This document shows, in pieces, positions 1-12,399 of a DNA stretch of 64,000 bases. The notes under the pieces are model-generated. The model was not told where the DNA came from and ran no database searches. It was given only the letters and a program-made list of their open reading frames with translations. How positions within the stretch are numbered: the first letter of the stretch is position 1; each line of letters begins with the position of its first letter. The DNA comes from Eonycteris spelaea (lineage: Eukaryota > Chordata > Mammalia > Chiroptera > Pteropodidae): NCBI GenBank assembly GCA_003508835.1, contig PUFA01000007.1, positions 21,491,001-21,555,000 of the forward strand, given 5' to 3'. The translations under genes were made by a program, and so were the position numbers.

Positions 1-229
1 CTCCCAAGCTTCCCCAGGCCCTGCACTGCTGGTTTAATCACCTCTTGCTGAGAAGCAAGAACACTGATCCCATCCCTTTAAAAGGCCCAGGTGTTTGCAG
101 GTCAAACTTGGCTTTCTCTCTCCTCGTGGAATAAATCATCCACTTGGAATAGATAATTTTCCTTCTTTCTCCAAAATAGCAGGAAAGGATGGTTAAGGAA
201 GGAGCAGATAGATGAAAGGGTCTGTTTTC

Positions 230-420
230 ATAATAGCTACAGTGTCCTAAGTGCTTGTTTTGTGCCGAGCCCTTTCTGTGTCTTGACTCCTTAACCATCA
301 CTGCAGCCCTGAGAGGTGCGCATCATTATTCTTATTTGACAGGTGAGGTCACAAAACTGCTAAGTGGCAGTGCCGGGAATCCACCAGGAGAATGTGACTT
401 TAAAGTCATGCTCCCATCAC
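230..420 (-). repeat. MIR SINE, antisense
   Basis: Diverged antisense MIR: AAGTGCTTGTTTTGTGCCGA, GCAGCCCTGAGAGGTGCG, then a TTTGACAGGTGAGG block and GCTAAGTGGCAGTGCCGGGA. Confidence 0.6.
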
Positions 421-3119
421 CCAGAATGTACAAGCTGATACAGTTGAACAGAAGAGATAAGATACAAATCATGCAAAAACAAACCAAAATCTATCTACGC
501 AGAGTACCTGGCAATACCACATGTGAATCGGGGGCTTCAATAGCTTTTGAGCCCCCTTTTGGGATTCAATGGTCTAAAAAGAAAAACAAAACCTAAAGGT
601 GCAATGAGAGAATAAGCAGGCAGGAGGCTTTAGCTTTCTCTTGGAAGAGCATCCGGAGAGGCCCACTCACCTTCTATGTCTGGGCTCTGAGGAAATAAAG
701 GTGGTTCTAGGAAAATCTGAAAAGTATGAGAGGAAAAAAAATCCCTTCTGTGGTTTTTACTGTAACCAAGCCTCATTCTGCTATTTGTGTTTTATTTTAA
801 AACTAATGTGGCTCTCTCCGCTCTTTAAATTGGCACGTAAACAGCAAAAACAGAAGGAAGGCCAGCTACAAACTTTAAATGTGGTGGGTTTTTCAGGAAG
901 GAGGTACATGACTTGAAATGGAAATGCAGATTAAATGAGGTGCCTTAAACATTTCAAAGACAGACTTTCCACAAGGAATTTAGATCATAAGCTCTTAGAA
1001 CGGGAGCTTTGTCTGGGTTTGGGCTCGGTATAGTGCCTAGAATCTGTGAGTGCCCAATAAAAATGGAAAACGAATCACACTGTAGTCTATGTCTGCATCA
1101 TCTAACCATCTGGGTCACCACTTTGCTTATGGTTTTAAAGTGTGGCTTCTGGGGGATTTTCCTGTCCTCTGGATCTTAGTCACACACCCTCCCTCAGACC
1201 CCTCACTTTTCCAGAAGTATGCTCTGGGAATCCAGTCAAGGTGAGGGCAGTCGTTGATGATGTCACTAAGCCTGGTTAAACAGAATGACTGCACACTCTG
1301 GAATCACCAACTGGAGGCTTTTCCAAACAGGGACACCAAGGCAGAAGGACCGCATGAGACTTGTCACTTTACAGTTCTCAGTCCCTTGCCCTATATCTTT
1401 GAACTAGAAGAATTCCCCTCTTACTCAACACAAGAGAGCCCCGGGCATCCCAAGCTTCCTCCTACAGAATCCTGGGCTGCTCTGACCTTTCCTCCCTCTG
1501 CTACTTCCTTCGTTCTTTCAGTGCATTTATTCTACCACCAACATGCTTTGAGAGAGCCACTCTCTGTAGGTCCAGGGGTACAGCACAGAATCTAACATGA
1601 ACTTACGAGCTCACTTTCTCCTATTCCCACCTGGCTCCTGACCTCATGGCTCCAACTTTCATGCCTAGAGAGGCCCCACAATAGTAAAAGACCTGCTTCT
1701 TCAGGTGAGAACTACTGCTCAGACATATGTGATATTCTATCAGCTCCCGGCAGCTTCCTGAGACCACGCCCTCTGATCCCATATACTTGGTGACACCCAT
1801 TTGGCAGAAGGTCTGGGCCCTGATATACCCTCAGAAGCCAGGCCTGGAAATGCTCCAGCTCCAGCACTTGCCCCCATTCCTTTCCATCCTTTTCTTGTTG
1901 TCACTCCTTCAATTCACAAGATAACTGTTGATGACTGAAATGTCTGCGGCCAGATTTATGAAGCATCTACTACACTGAAAAAGCCCATCGCGCCACAATA
2001 CCCCACTGTTCAAAGGAAAATGTTAGTTTAAACAGTGACTAACTAAGGATGTGTTGGATAATGCTTATGAGTTTTTTGGGTCATTTTTAAATTGAATCTT
2101 GGGATTGAGTGATTCATAATAATGAGGGGAAGGAAGAACACTAGGCCTGTTTTAGCTTTCAAGATTATTCAAATGGAATAGATTTTTAACATCAACATCC
2201 TCGAAAAGACAGAAGGCTTAAGGTAAATTGCAAGTTTTTGTCTTTTTGGAAAACCCATTAATACTGAATGATCTTGGTCTTGACCCATCCCAAAAAATGG
2301 AGAGGATGGAACCGTAGTATTCAGATTTTGTCCCTGGAAATCCCTTTAGAAAGTAGATTCCAAATCACTACTCTTATTCTTCTTGAATATTCCACCCCTT
2401 AAGACTGTCCCATCCCTTCTAGATGCAGCATTATGTTCTCTCCTCTCCAGGAAGGCAGTGGCCCAGAGACCAGAAGAATGACAGGGTTAGGGATATAACT
2501 TTTCCTTACCTGAGTTTGCAGCACCACTTGAATCTAGAGAACTCGTTATGTGTGGTATTTGCATGAGTTTGTGGTTGTGCATTCTCTGGCTCATGTCCAA
2601 AGTCTCCATAACATGGGGGTCTGAGATATGCCAAAAAGAAAGCCTATCTGTGGAAGCCGAGTCCACCCACCACGAAGTTCTTGGTGGTCAGTGTCTGCGT
2701 GTCCAGCTGCTGGAGTGAAGAGAGTTGGAAACCACTGAGCATTCCTGCTGGGATCTGTCCAAGCCCTTTTGGGAACCGGCAACAAGCACTTGTCTGGGGA
2801 AATTAGTTTTGCACTTTCACAGAGTGAGAAATTCCACAGGGGCATTCTTGTGCTTGGGAAGAGAAATCAAACCCAGCTCATTCCTTCAGGGCCCCTGCCA
2901 TTAATAAAGCCGACCGAGTTCAGTTCAGCTGATCCAGCCCGGGGCCATGAGGTGGGTGGGGCAGGAGCAGTGCAGTTCAGTAAATTTCACCTGTGGCTAA
3001 GGCCCTTCCGGACTAGCCCAAGCTTGAGATTTCAGGGGATCCTGTTACCAGCGTGTAAACACCGTGAGTGACGGCCAGCACTCCCAAGCGACCACAGAGG
3101 ATCTCAAACCCTTCCTATC

Positions 3120-3330
3120 TTCCTAGAAACCCTGGCGGCCCGGCGGCCTGCTTGCTGTCTGATGCAACAGTTTGCAACGCTGATCTGGAAGCCAAGCCTG
3201 CCGCGGGGCGCTGGGCGCCCTGCCGACGCGCATGCGCCGGACGTGGGCCTGCGGGCCCGGCGGGGAAAACGCTTTGCACCACTGTGCTGGAGGCGGGGCG
3301 GGCAGAGAGACCTTTGGCAGCTCGCGTCGG
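3120..3330. promoter_or_regulatory. Small upstream CpG island with an NRF1-type palindrome
   Basis: A 210-bp island of CpG-rich sequence about 27 kb before CREB3L1. It holds GCGCATGCGC at 3228-3237, a perfect NRF1 half-site palindrome, and a Sp1-type GGCGGGGCGGG at about 3291-3302. No coding exon was recognised next to it. It may start an unannotated noncoding transcript or be an isolated regulatory island. Confidence 0.4.
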
Positions 3331-4033
3331 CGATCTGAGCTTAATTAAACTTCTCCTGAGGCATTGGCTGACTGATTGACCCAGTGCTCCAAAAAAATCA
3401 GAAAGGCTCGAATCACCCTAAACGCAACGGGAAAGCGAAGTTGGGGAGTTGGCTTTTGGTTTCCAGAGCTGCTGTGCCTTTGAATTCAGCATCCCTTCCC
3501 TACGCACCCCATCTCCAATCCAGAATGCTGTCAAGGCTCAAAAACCTCATTAGGGCTCAGGCCTCCTTGCCTAGGCCCTCGTACCGATTTCTCAAAAAGG
3601 GAGGAAAAGTGGTTACAGAGGGGGAAAGAGAGGAAGTTTGGATAGCATCTTGATCAGTACCTTTCTCACCTGCTTTCTCCACCCATGTGCCTTAAAAGGC
3701 TTTATTAGCAGAAGGAAGCATGGCAACATAGGTTATTTTCAAAATTTTTCAGCAGTTCAGGTACTGCCTACATGATTTTCTTTCATAGCCACATTCCACC
3801 TATATTATATATTTTAATCGACTTTATTTTATTTACTTTCCTTATTCTTTAAATTAACTTTAAATCTACCCCCTTTTTCTACATAACCTTGCCCTAAGCA
3901 ATAACATTAGTGAAACCACAGCTTTGGTGTGCTAGTCGCATATTTTAATACACTTGAAAATAAATCTATACTAATCAAAAAAATAGTAGCTAAAAGTTTC
4001 TGACCTATTACATTTGGAGAAAACTCCAGAGGT

Positions 4034-4270
4034 AATACTAATAATAGTTAACATATGTTGAGTGATTGCCAATGTCCCAGGCACTGTTCTAAACACTTTA
4101 ACTATTCTAAGCCCTTTTTACACCTTAGAAGGTGGGTGTTCTTGTCATTTTACAGAAAAATGAGGCACAGAAAGGTTAAGTAACTTGCCTAAGATCACTG
4201 AGTCAGTATGTAAACTCTACTAGCCTCACTCTAGAGTCTATACTAGTGGCCTATGCAAAGAGGCTGACTT
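4034..4270 (-). repeat. MIR SINE, antisense
   Basis: Clear antisense MIR with GTCCCAGGCACTGTTCTAAA, CATTTTACAGAAAAATGAGG and GGTTAAGTAACTTGCCTAAG. Confidence 0.85.
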
Positions 4271-5534
4271 ACTGCTGGATATTACCCAGGTGGTTAGTCA
4301 GTCCACATTTGAACCTAAGTCTGGCTGACTCCAGAATTGAGCTCTTAACTAATGTGTGAAACTCCTTCTTGCCTGTTTTCCAAATCTCATCTCCAACAGC
4401 CTTTTTATCTCTGTCTGCCTCCTTGAAATCCAAAAGATGCTTCCAAGTATTTCTCTTCTCAACCCCTGAGTTTCCCCTTCCCATTCTCCCTGGGTGAGAC
4501 AAAGGTTCTCAGTTCTAGTGTTTCCTTGTCTGTACTAAAGTAACCAATAAATCTGATTTCCTTCAAATTCCTACTTTGAAGCTTCTATCTTTTCTCATTT
4601 ATAAGCCATGGAACTGCCTATCAGCACCACCAAACTACATTTCCCAGACTGCCATTCTCACCTGGAATGAGAACAAAAATCCTATGTCAAACCATGTGGC
4701 TCCTATTTTGGGGTTGGAAAATCTGGTTACTAGCTTGGATGAAGATTGGTATGCCCATAGACTAATTCTTCTGGCCCAAGGCAGACGTGAATTTCCCAGG
4801 CCTCTGTGATTGGGGGGGAGGGGGAGGAGGGAGGGTATTTCAGCAAACAAAACCTTCAATTAGAGGCATAAATGAAGACTTGAACTAGGACTTCTAAAAG
4901 ATGGCTGACCCCAGCCTTAGATATATTTTCTTTCTGCAATAGCCCTAACCACCACCGCCCCTTCCCTCACTTCACTTCCTTTTCTGTTCTTCCATATTCT
5001 TTGCTTAATTGTACCGTCATGCCACTCTCTTTCCCCCCCACACACACCCCCATGCCCACACCCACTCTTTAACTGTTTAGTATAAAATCCAGCCCACCAG
5101 ACTGAGGTTTTCTTCGACCCAAATGTTATTTTCAGAAGGAGCCATTGAGGTTGGGGTGTAATTGCAGCGTTGGGCCTCTGCAAGCCAAGCTGAAAATAAT
5201 CAGTGAGGCAGATGGGGTGGGAAGAGAGTGTGGTGGCCGCTTCCACCAAAGAGTGAGAGAAACCCAATGGATGAGTCAGAAGGAGGCGAGGGCCAGGCTG
5301 GGCCTGCTGGGCTTACGGCTGGGAGTTCAGTTAAGGAGATACTTACTGCCCAAGGTGTTGGGGCCTTTGACCGAGGCCCAGTCCAAGGTGGTTCCTGGCT
5401 GTACATCATAAGTCCTGTCCATATTTCCTGTGACAGCCACTAAGCTTCTCTTGCTCTTACTTAATTGGACCATAGCAGCCATGGGCCAAATGGGAACTGA
5501 GTTATCCAATTGGCTCGCCCATCTCTAGAAGAGG

Positions 5535-5742
5535 ATTACTCAGCCTTGGCACTATTGGCACGTTGGGTTGGATAATTTTTGTTGTGGGGAACTGTCTTCT
5601 GCATTATGGAATGTTTAGGAATATCCTTGGCCTCTTCTTTCTAGATGCCAAAAGCACACACACGCACACACACAGTCATGACCATCAGAAATGTCAGACA
5701 TGCCAAATGTCCTTGGGAGGCTAAATCGCCCCTGGTCTAGAG
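5535..5742 (+). mobile_element. hAT-Charlie nonautonomous element (MER-type)
   Basis: Begins CTCAGCCTTGGCACTATTGG and continues GGATAATTTTTGTTGTGGGG, GGAATGTTTAGGAATATCC, AGATGCCAAAAGCAC and AAATGTCCTTGGGAGGCTAA, ending CGCCCCTGGTCTAGAG. A short CA run interrupts it near 5656-5675. Confidence 0.75.
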
Positions 5743-6369
5743 TTATCCAGACCTCTAAAAGATCACATCACCTGTCCCCACTATGACCTCACTGCCTTGC
5801 ATCACATCTGAATGGACCCTGATCAAAACTCTTGGCCAACTCCCATTTCCAGTGACAACCATTGAATGCCTCAAACCCAGCATGAGTACCTGCCATGTGT
5901 AAGAGACAAAGAGTGTCGGCACTGCCCTTCACCGACCAAAATACAAGGTATTGAGAATGAAGTTGTGAACAAGACAGACATGTCTCTACTCTCATGGAAA
6001 TGACAGGCTGAGTGGGGAAAGACAGGTACTACACAACCCTGAATGAGAGGCATGTAAGGAAAAGAAGTAGGCTACTAGAGGAAAATCAAAGAGGCTTTCT
6101 CGCCTAGGTTAGGGCATCAAGAAAGGCTCTTGGAGGAAATGGGGAATTAGCCACTTGGAGATTTGAGGGTGAAGGAATGTTCCATGGAGCAGGAACAGAG
6201 TGTTCAGAAGCCCTAAGAGAGGATGCCATACATTCAAGGAACCCAAAGAAATCTGTCACAGGGCAGGCTCAGGACAGTGGCAAGTCATTTTCTCCTCTCA
6301 AAGCTTGCTTTTCCTGTACTCCTCCAGATTTCTAGCACAAGTGTGTAAACTTAGGATAATATTAAACCA

Positions 6370-7010
6370 CATTTACTCCCCACCTTGTCCTTGCTCAACT
6401 CCCCTTAGTCACCCAGTTACCAAGTTTTGTCAGTTCTACCACCAAAATCTCTCTGCAAACTGTCTCCTTGTCTCCATTCCCACCACCACAGCACTGATGC
6501 AGGCTGTCTTCATTACTCAGCCGAATTTGTGAAATAGCTTCCAAACGAGTCATCCTCCAGTCTCTACCACTGAGAAAGACATAGCTCTCTGTCTCTGCTG
6601 GCTTAAAAAACACTACATGGCTTCAGAGGCCTGTCAGACAGGCTGCTGCCTCCCATGGCTTTTGGGTGCCCTTCATTAACTGCTCCCAACGACCTCCCAC
6701 CCTCCTACTCTCTAGCCACCTGGACCACTAGGCACACCCCTTGGGCCTTCACACCCCCCGCGATTTTGCTGTTTGGACTGGCCTTCACCAACCCCAATCA
6801 CTTGGGGAATCCCCACATATTCTTTCAGACCCAGACAAAATGAACTCATGATCCTCTTCTATCCCTTCTTAGAAGGCTTCCCGTAATTCTTCCCTCTGTT
6901 TCCATTGGGATTTATATATCGCTGCTGACCATTTGTCACAGTGACCCGTAGTTATCTGTTTAAACCCATCACTTCCCCCAGAGTGGGAGAGCCTCAAAGG
7001 CAGATAATGT
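6370..7010 (+). mobile_element. L2 LINE 3' region
   Basis: L2-type order: a CCACCACAGCACTGATGCAG-like block, GAAATAGCTTCCAAACGAGT, CTGCTGGCTTAAAAAACACT, GGCTTCAGAGGCCTGTCAG, and a TTGGGCCTTCACACC segment. The frame is lost. Confidence 0.65.
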
Positions 7011-7289
7011 AGTAGACACGGTTGGCTGATTACCCAACACTCATTCTTTCCCTTCCAGCTTCCTAAGAGAAGCCGAAGAAATGCAAGGCACAGTATACTA
7101 TTTAGTGTTGTATATTAGTATACTATTTAGCTAAGCTGTTGTAACAAACAGATCCAGAGTACAGAGGCTTAAGCAAACTCACACGCCTCCTTGGAAACTG
7201 ACCTCTTGACCAGCTCCAAGGGTAGGCCCACCACCCTTTCTAAGAATTGCTTCAGGAACCTTGGCCTAAACTAATCAGTGTGCAGTAGC

Positions 7290-7690
7290 AACTTCTCTGG
7301 TTCCTTCATATGAGCTCTTCTCTTCTTTAATAACAGAACTCCAGATTTTGGGCCAAGCAGATGGCTGCCTCATAAGGACTACATTTCCCAGCCTCCCTTG
7401 CAGCTTGATGAGGCCATGAGTCCAAGATCTCACCAACAGACTGTGAGCAGAAGTGAGTGTACCACTTCTATGCTGTGCCCTCAAAAAGGACTGTGCATGC
7501 CCTTCCCCTGACTGAGAGATGAAAGAAACTCAAGCCACATCTGAAGGATGACGGAGTCCTCCTGGGAGTCTCAGACGGCTATTTTCTGAACTCTCATATG
7601 ATATGAAAGAAACGTATATTTCCATTTTGCTCACAATTCGGTATCTGTGGTCTCTCTGTTACAGCAGCTTTCCCCGTACTCTGTAAATAC
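7290..7690 (+). repeat. Old LTR-like interspersed repeat, family not named
   Basis: Contains GACTACATTTCCCAGCCTCC, CTTGCAGCTTGATG, GTGAGCAGAAGTGAGTGTAC and ends with TCTCTGTTACAGCAGC. This block order recurs widely in mammalian genomes. I cannot assign the family with confidence. Confidence 0.45.
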
Positions 7691-7984
7691 ACAGCACCTG
7701 GCTTCCCCAGGCCTCAGGGGAAGCCTGTGACCTCATTAGAGCCAGCGAGTTACAAGGAAAGGTTCGATGTGGCAGGGTGCCTGGAAAGGGATGTATTGTT
7801 TTTAAGAGAGCGCATCGTAGAGCAACCTTCTCTCCTCCTCAGGACATTGCCAGGCCTGGAACTATGGCAGTTCTTTTGCTCACGGACTAAGAATGGGGAC
7901 GCACACACAGGAGGGCAGAGCTGAGGGAACCACAGGGAAACGGAGTCAGAGGATCTGGACTAAACGCTGAAGCCCACTCTCATA

Positions 7985-8362
7985 GTCTACTTGGACTGCC
8001 ACAGACTGGATTGCTTAAACAGCATGCCTTTATTTTCTCACAGTTCTGAAGGTCCAGAAGTCTCAGATGAAGGTGTCATTAGGGTTGGTTTCTGGTGAGG
8101 CCTCTTCCAGGCTTGTAAACAGCCCCCTTCCTACTGTGTTCTCACGTGGCCTCTTTGTATTTGCGAGCCCGCTCTGGTGTGTCTTCCTCTTCTTATAAAG
8201 ACACCAGTCCCGTGGGATTGGGCCTCCACCTGTATGACCTCATTTAATCTTGATTACCTCCTTAAAGACACTATCTTCAAATATAGTCACATTGAGGATT
8301 AAGGCTTTAACATATGAATTGGAGGTGGGGTGGGGGGTGCACGATTCAGTCCATAAAGCCCA
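7985..8362 (-). mobile_element. MaLR LTR (MLT1-type), endogenous retrovirus-like solo LTR
   Basis: Antisense MLT1 landmarks in order: CTTTATTTTCTCACAGTTCT, TCTTCTTATAAAGACACCAG, TGACCTCATTTAATC, ACATATGAATTGG and CAGTCCATAAAG. It is diverged, with no internal retroviral coding region next to it. Confidence 0.75.
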
Positions 8363-8613
8363 CCCTACCTCTGGTCTTCCACTTGTCAGAAACAATAAAT
8401 ATCCTTTTATTTAAGCCAGCTGGAGTTGGTTTTCTGTCACATCTTACCCTACAGTGTTTCACTCTTCTTCATATCTCTGCTGGTGCTGTAATGAATGCCC
8501 AATCTCTATTTTCCTTCCTTTATCTGTAACAACCCCCTCACAAAAAAAGCTATAAGCATTTCTCTTTCTCTCTGCCCCAGCCTAAACACCGAACCACTTG
8601 TACCTCATCTCTC

Positions 8614-8643
8614 GAAAATTCTTCTCAAGAAAATTCTTCTCAG
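8614..8643 (+). repeat. 15-bp tandem duplication
   Basis: GAAAATTCTTCTCAA followed by GAAAATTCTTCTCAG. Intergenic. Confidence 0.9.
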
Positions 8644-8713
8644 ACCCCACAACTACCGCCACTGGCTACTTACACAGAGAGCTGAGGTTCAGCTATAAAA
8701 TCAGAGGGTTTAG

Positions 8714-8742
8714 GTCTGTTCTGCTCCATATATGGGAGGGCA
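8714..8742 (+). repeat. Copy 1 of a 29-bp exact dispersed duplication with CArG box
   Basis: Begins GTCTGTTCTGCTCCATATAT and is identical over 29 bp to 10099-10127. It contains CCATATATGG, a perfect SRF CArG box. Confidence 0.85.
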
Positions 8743-9469
8743 TTAGGTGTTCCCCAGCATACCTCTCAGCAGAAGCATTCCCTGAGTCTCTTCCAGCTCT
8801 AATGTCCCATGGCACTGCCTGAGGCTCTCTCTGAAGGAATCATTCTGTGTTCAGACAGAAGACCAGGCTGGCACTAACAATGTCAGTTTATTGAGGGGTC
8901 CCTCTGGGCTCCTGCCCCAACCCCCTGTGGTTCCACAGGAGACCTGTTCCAGCACTCACTGTCTGGGGTTCTGTTTGAAGCCTTTTCTAGCTCTGAAGTC
9001 CCAAAATTCTGTGAGATGTGCTAAATAGATCTTCTGCTCCAAACACATAAGAGAAAGGTCTGGGGAGGGCCTGGACTGTCACAACGTTGTCTGTCCTTCC
9101 AAATGAGACAAGAGGTTGGCCCTGCTGAGAAACAGGCAAGGGGTAGGGGGCTAGGATGGGGTCTTGCAATGCTCAGACATTCAGCAGGTCCTGCAGCAAG
9201 GAAACTCAGGTTCTTGTGCCCATGGCTCAGCCATCTAGACTGCCATCGGTGGTGCCCAAAATGGAAGTCATAGTCCCAGGCAACACTCTCCTCCTTCCAG
9301 CCTTGAGAACTTCACTCGTGCAGACTAGGGAAAGGAAATGTGGGAGAATTAGATCTCAAGGGAAATGGCCAGCAACTGGACCCTGGTCAGCCAGGACCTT
9401 GAGGGTCTAGAGGTGTTTACACCTGAGTCTACAGTGATTCCAGGCTTTCCTTCTATGCCTTCTGAAGTG

Positions 9470-9685
9470 ACCATTTATAGGAAACTCATTATATGCTGAG
9501 CTCTATGTTCTATGCTCAACACTCTACCTATATTAGCTTATTTTGTCTTCAATGACAACCCTGCAGGTATGTATCATCACTTGTCCTGTTCTACAGATAA
9601 GGAAACTGAGGCTTAGCTGAAATTACTTGCTTGGAGTTAAAAAGCGACAGAGCTAGATCTGACGTCATGTTCTTAAACAGAGTGT
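9470..9685 (-). repeat. MIR SINE, antisense
   Basis: Antisense MIR with AACCCTGCAGGTATGTATC and TACAGATAAGGAAACTGAGG. A perfect CRE palindrome TGACGTCA is at 9660-9667, within its diverged tRNA-like end. Confidence 0.75.
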
Positions 9686-10098
9686 ATGATGGGAGGCCTT
9701 TGGAATTTGGCAGCATCTTCTCTGATCTCATAACCTGGGCAGGCATGGGGAAAGGGCATAGGGCAGCCCCAGGCCTGCGAGGCCAGTGCTGATGGGAAGG
9801 AAGTTAGGACCAGAGAAACGCGGTGGCTGGAATGAAGGCCAAAGCAGGCAAAGACCACCAGGCAGTCCCGGTCAAGTACCAGGGGGTACGGCCAGGTCTT
9901 CAGTTAGGGTCTATTGGACCTAACCAGAAGTGGACAGTGGTCCTCTTCATAAGTGATCATCAGCATCAGAGCTCAGCCCATCCCCCCTTCCAACAGGAGC
10001 CCTACAGCAGGTGGGGGATGGCCAAAGGAGCGGGAGGCCACCTTGGAGAAGCCTGTGTCCTGGTTATCTATTTTGTTCGTTGTCACATGTGTTCACCC

Positions 10099-10127
10099 GT
10101 CTGTTCTGCTCCATATATGGGAGGGCA
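10099..10127 (+). repeat. Copy 2 of the 29-bp exact dispersed duplication with CArG box
   Basis: Identical over 29 bp to 8714-8742. Weaker similarity (a shared CCCCAGC) continues a little way downstream. Confidence 0.85.
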
Positions 10128-10594
10128 AACGACACACCCCAGCTATCCATTAATAGCTGGCTCTGACTATATTTACCCCATGAAAGGTGCTGGAGGAAGA
10201 CGAGAGGCAGGAGGAGAGAAGTCTGGGTATTTCTTCCAACAGTCCCCCAACTTTGGGCGGCATCTCTGGCATGACTCCCTCCTCTCCATGGCTCCAGTTC
10301 CCAGCAGGCAGCCCCAGCTCCTGGGCTACCAGCCCCTCCTCCCTTTGTTTTCCCAGCCTCTGGGGTAGTGGCAATTTGCTGCTGCTGCTGCTCCTGCTGC
10401 TATATATTTTGCCAGCCCACTCCCCATGTGCTCTTTCAGCAACTTCCAACCATTCCTTCTACAGAGCATGACTTCTATGTCCTGACTGGACCTTGCCCTC
10501 TCCAGCTGGAAGAGACAGAGTCTCCACCTCATACCCCAGCCGTGGATGGGAGCAGGCAGGGTCTCTCGGGCAGAGCAGCCATGTCCTATTCCTT

Positions 10595-10945
10595 TCGGGC
10601 TATTATAAAAAAATACCTAAGACTGTGGCTTATAAACAACAGAAATGTATTTCTCACAGTTCTAAAGGCCAGACATCCAAGACCAGGGTGTGGCAGCCTA
10701 GTTGGGTTCTGGTGCGAGCTCTTTCCCAAGTTGCAGGTGGCCCACTTACTGTCGAGTCGACACACAGGCCAGGTTGCTCCGGTGGGGTCCCTGTCATTAT
10801 GCACCAATCCGATTCATAGGGCTCTGCCCTCATGACCTGAGCACCTCCCAAAGGCCCCACCTCCTAATTTAATCACCTTGGGCACTAAGATTTCAACAAA
10901 TGAATTTGGGGGAGGGGAGACACAAACATTCAGACCATAGCAGGA
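10595..10945 (-). mobile_element. MaLR LTR (MLT1-type), solo
   Basis: Antisense landmarks: AACAGAAATGTATTTCTCAC, CCTCATGACCTGAGCACCTC, CCAAAGGCCCCACCTCCTAA, AAATGAATTTGGGGGAGG and CAGACCATAGCAG. It matches the MLT1 LTR layout and has no internal coding sequence. Confidence 0.8.
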
Positions 10946-12399
10946 AGGAAACTCCCAAGGATAAGGGTGAACAGAAGCCCCACCCTTCAGCCAGATGACC
11001 AGAATGCCAGGTTGGGTGACAGAGACAGCTCTGAGCAGCCCCCAGCAGGACCCCATGGATCCCAGGCTTGTGCCGCCTTTGGGATGTGTCAGATGTTGGA
11101 GACAAGGGGCAGAGCTGAAAAGTGTAGTCCACCGGATGCTGCCCCCGCCCATCACCACGCACACGTGTATGTGAGCCTGTGTGACGGCACCCACATGCAC
11201 ACAGGCCCATGTGGACACACGGCCTGACCCCCACCTTGGTCCAGGAGAAGATGGTGAAGGGCTATGCATTTGGCAGGTGAGGTGGGAAGGGACTGAGTGG
11301 CTCCACTCATAACTCCCCACCCCTCGTCCCCCTGCCAAGTTCCTGGGAGACTCTCTGATATTTCCCTGGAGAGCTGTGGTCTCAGAGGCCCTTGCCCTCC
11401 ACAACGTCAAGAAGAAAGGACACTGGGAAACTCTTCCAAAATCAATTCAGACTTTACAAGCCTCTCTGAGCTTCTAAGCCAGATGGTGGCTGATGCCCTT
11501 GTGGACACACACCAAGAGTGGAGGCAGGCTGCCTCAAAACACCTCATCCCCAGATCCCACCACCTCCTGGAACTCAGCCTCCAATGACCCCAAGCCTTGC
11601 ACTGGGCTCTGAGCAATGCAGAAGGTCTCCCTCATAATCACTCTCACAGGACATACCTGGTGTGGCCACATGACGAGCATGAGCCTTGGATTGTCTGAAT
11701 CTCAGGGTGGACTGATAGGAGGCTGTGAGGCCCTGGGGCAAGGGCCCCAAGTGCCCTTCCAAACCCCAGATTCCTCTTCTGTAAAATGGAGGTCATGCTA
11801 CATGGAAGGTCTGACAAATGTGAGTGTGCCCGCCTCTTCCCTCTTTCCTTCCTCTTCTGACCTCCTTAACCTCCACTGACCACTCTACCACCAAGCTGCG
11901 GGCCCTCATTTCCCAAAATCCTCCCAACAGCAGCCCGACCTCTGAGCCTCGCAGGAGACAGTGGTTTCGCCACCCTTTGCTTGTGGCCTGCCGTGGGCCA
12001 GCTCCCCTGAGAGCAAAGGCCTCAGAACCGGGTGATTTGGGCCCCACCCTCTTTGTAAATACCAGTTGGGCACCAACTGACCTCAGGAGGAAAGTGCTCC
12101 ACTGGGACCCTCCACTCCCAGCCCTGCCCTCTGCTGTATGTTCCAGGAGAAGTGCCAGGCGAATCTGGCACCCTCGTACCCAGGCCACCTCCATCCTGGA
12201 AATAGTCACTTAGAGCCAAACATTTGGCTGAAGGTAGAAGGAACTTAGAAGTCCCTGAGTGCTTCTCTCCTGCCTTCCCACAGCACCACCCTGGGCTGCC
12301 CCCGACAGGGCAAGCTCTCTCTAATTTAATTTTTGTAATGATCGTGATAGACATACATAAAGAAGACTTTACTGTTATTCATTTTTCTTAAAAATGAAG

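Noticed and set aside
9823..10368. 181-codon open frame, intergenic
   Set aside because: Contains one copy of the 29-bp duplicated segment and no domain. It is likely chance.
10814..11410. 198-codon open frame on the minus strand
   Set aside because: Partly overlaps an MLT1 LTR. It shows no retroviral or host protein motif and is judged chance.
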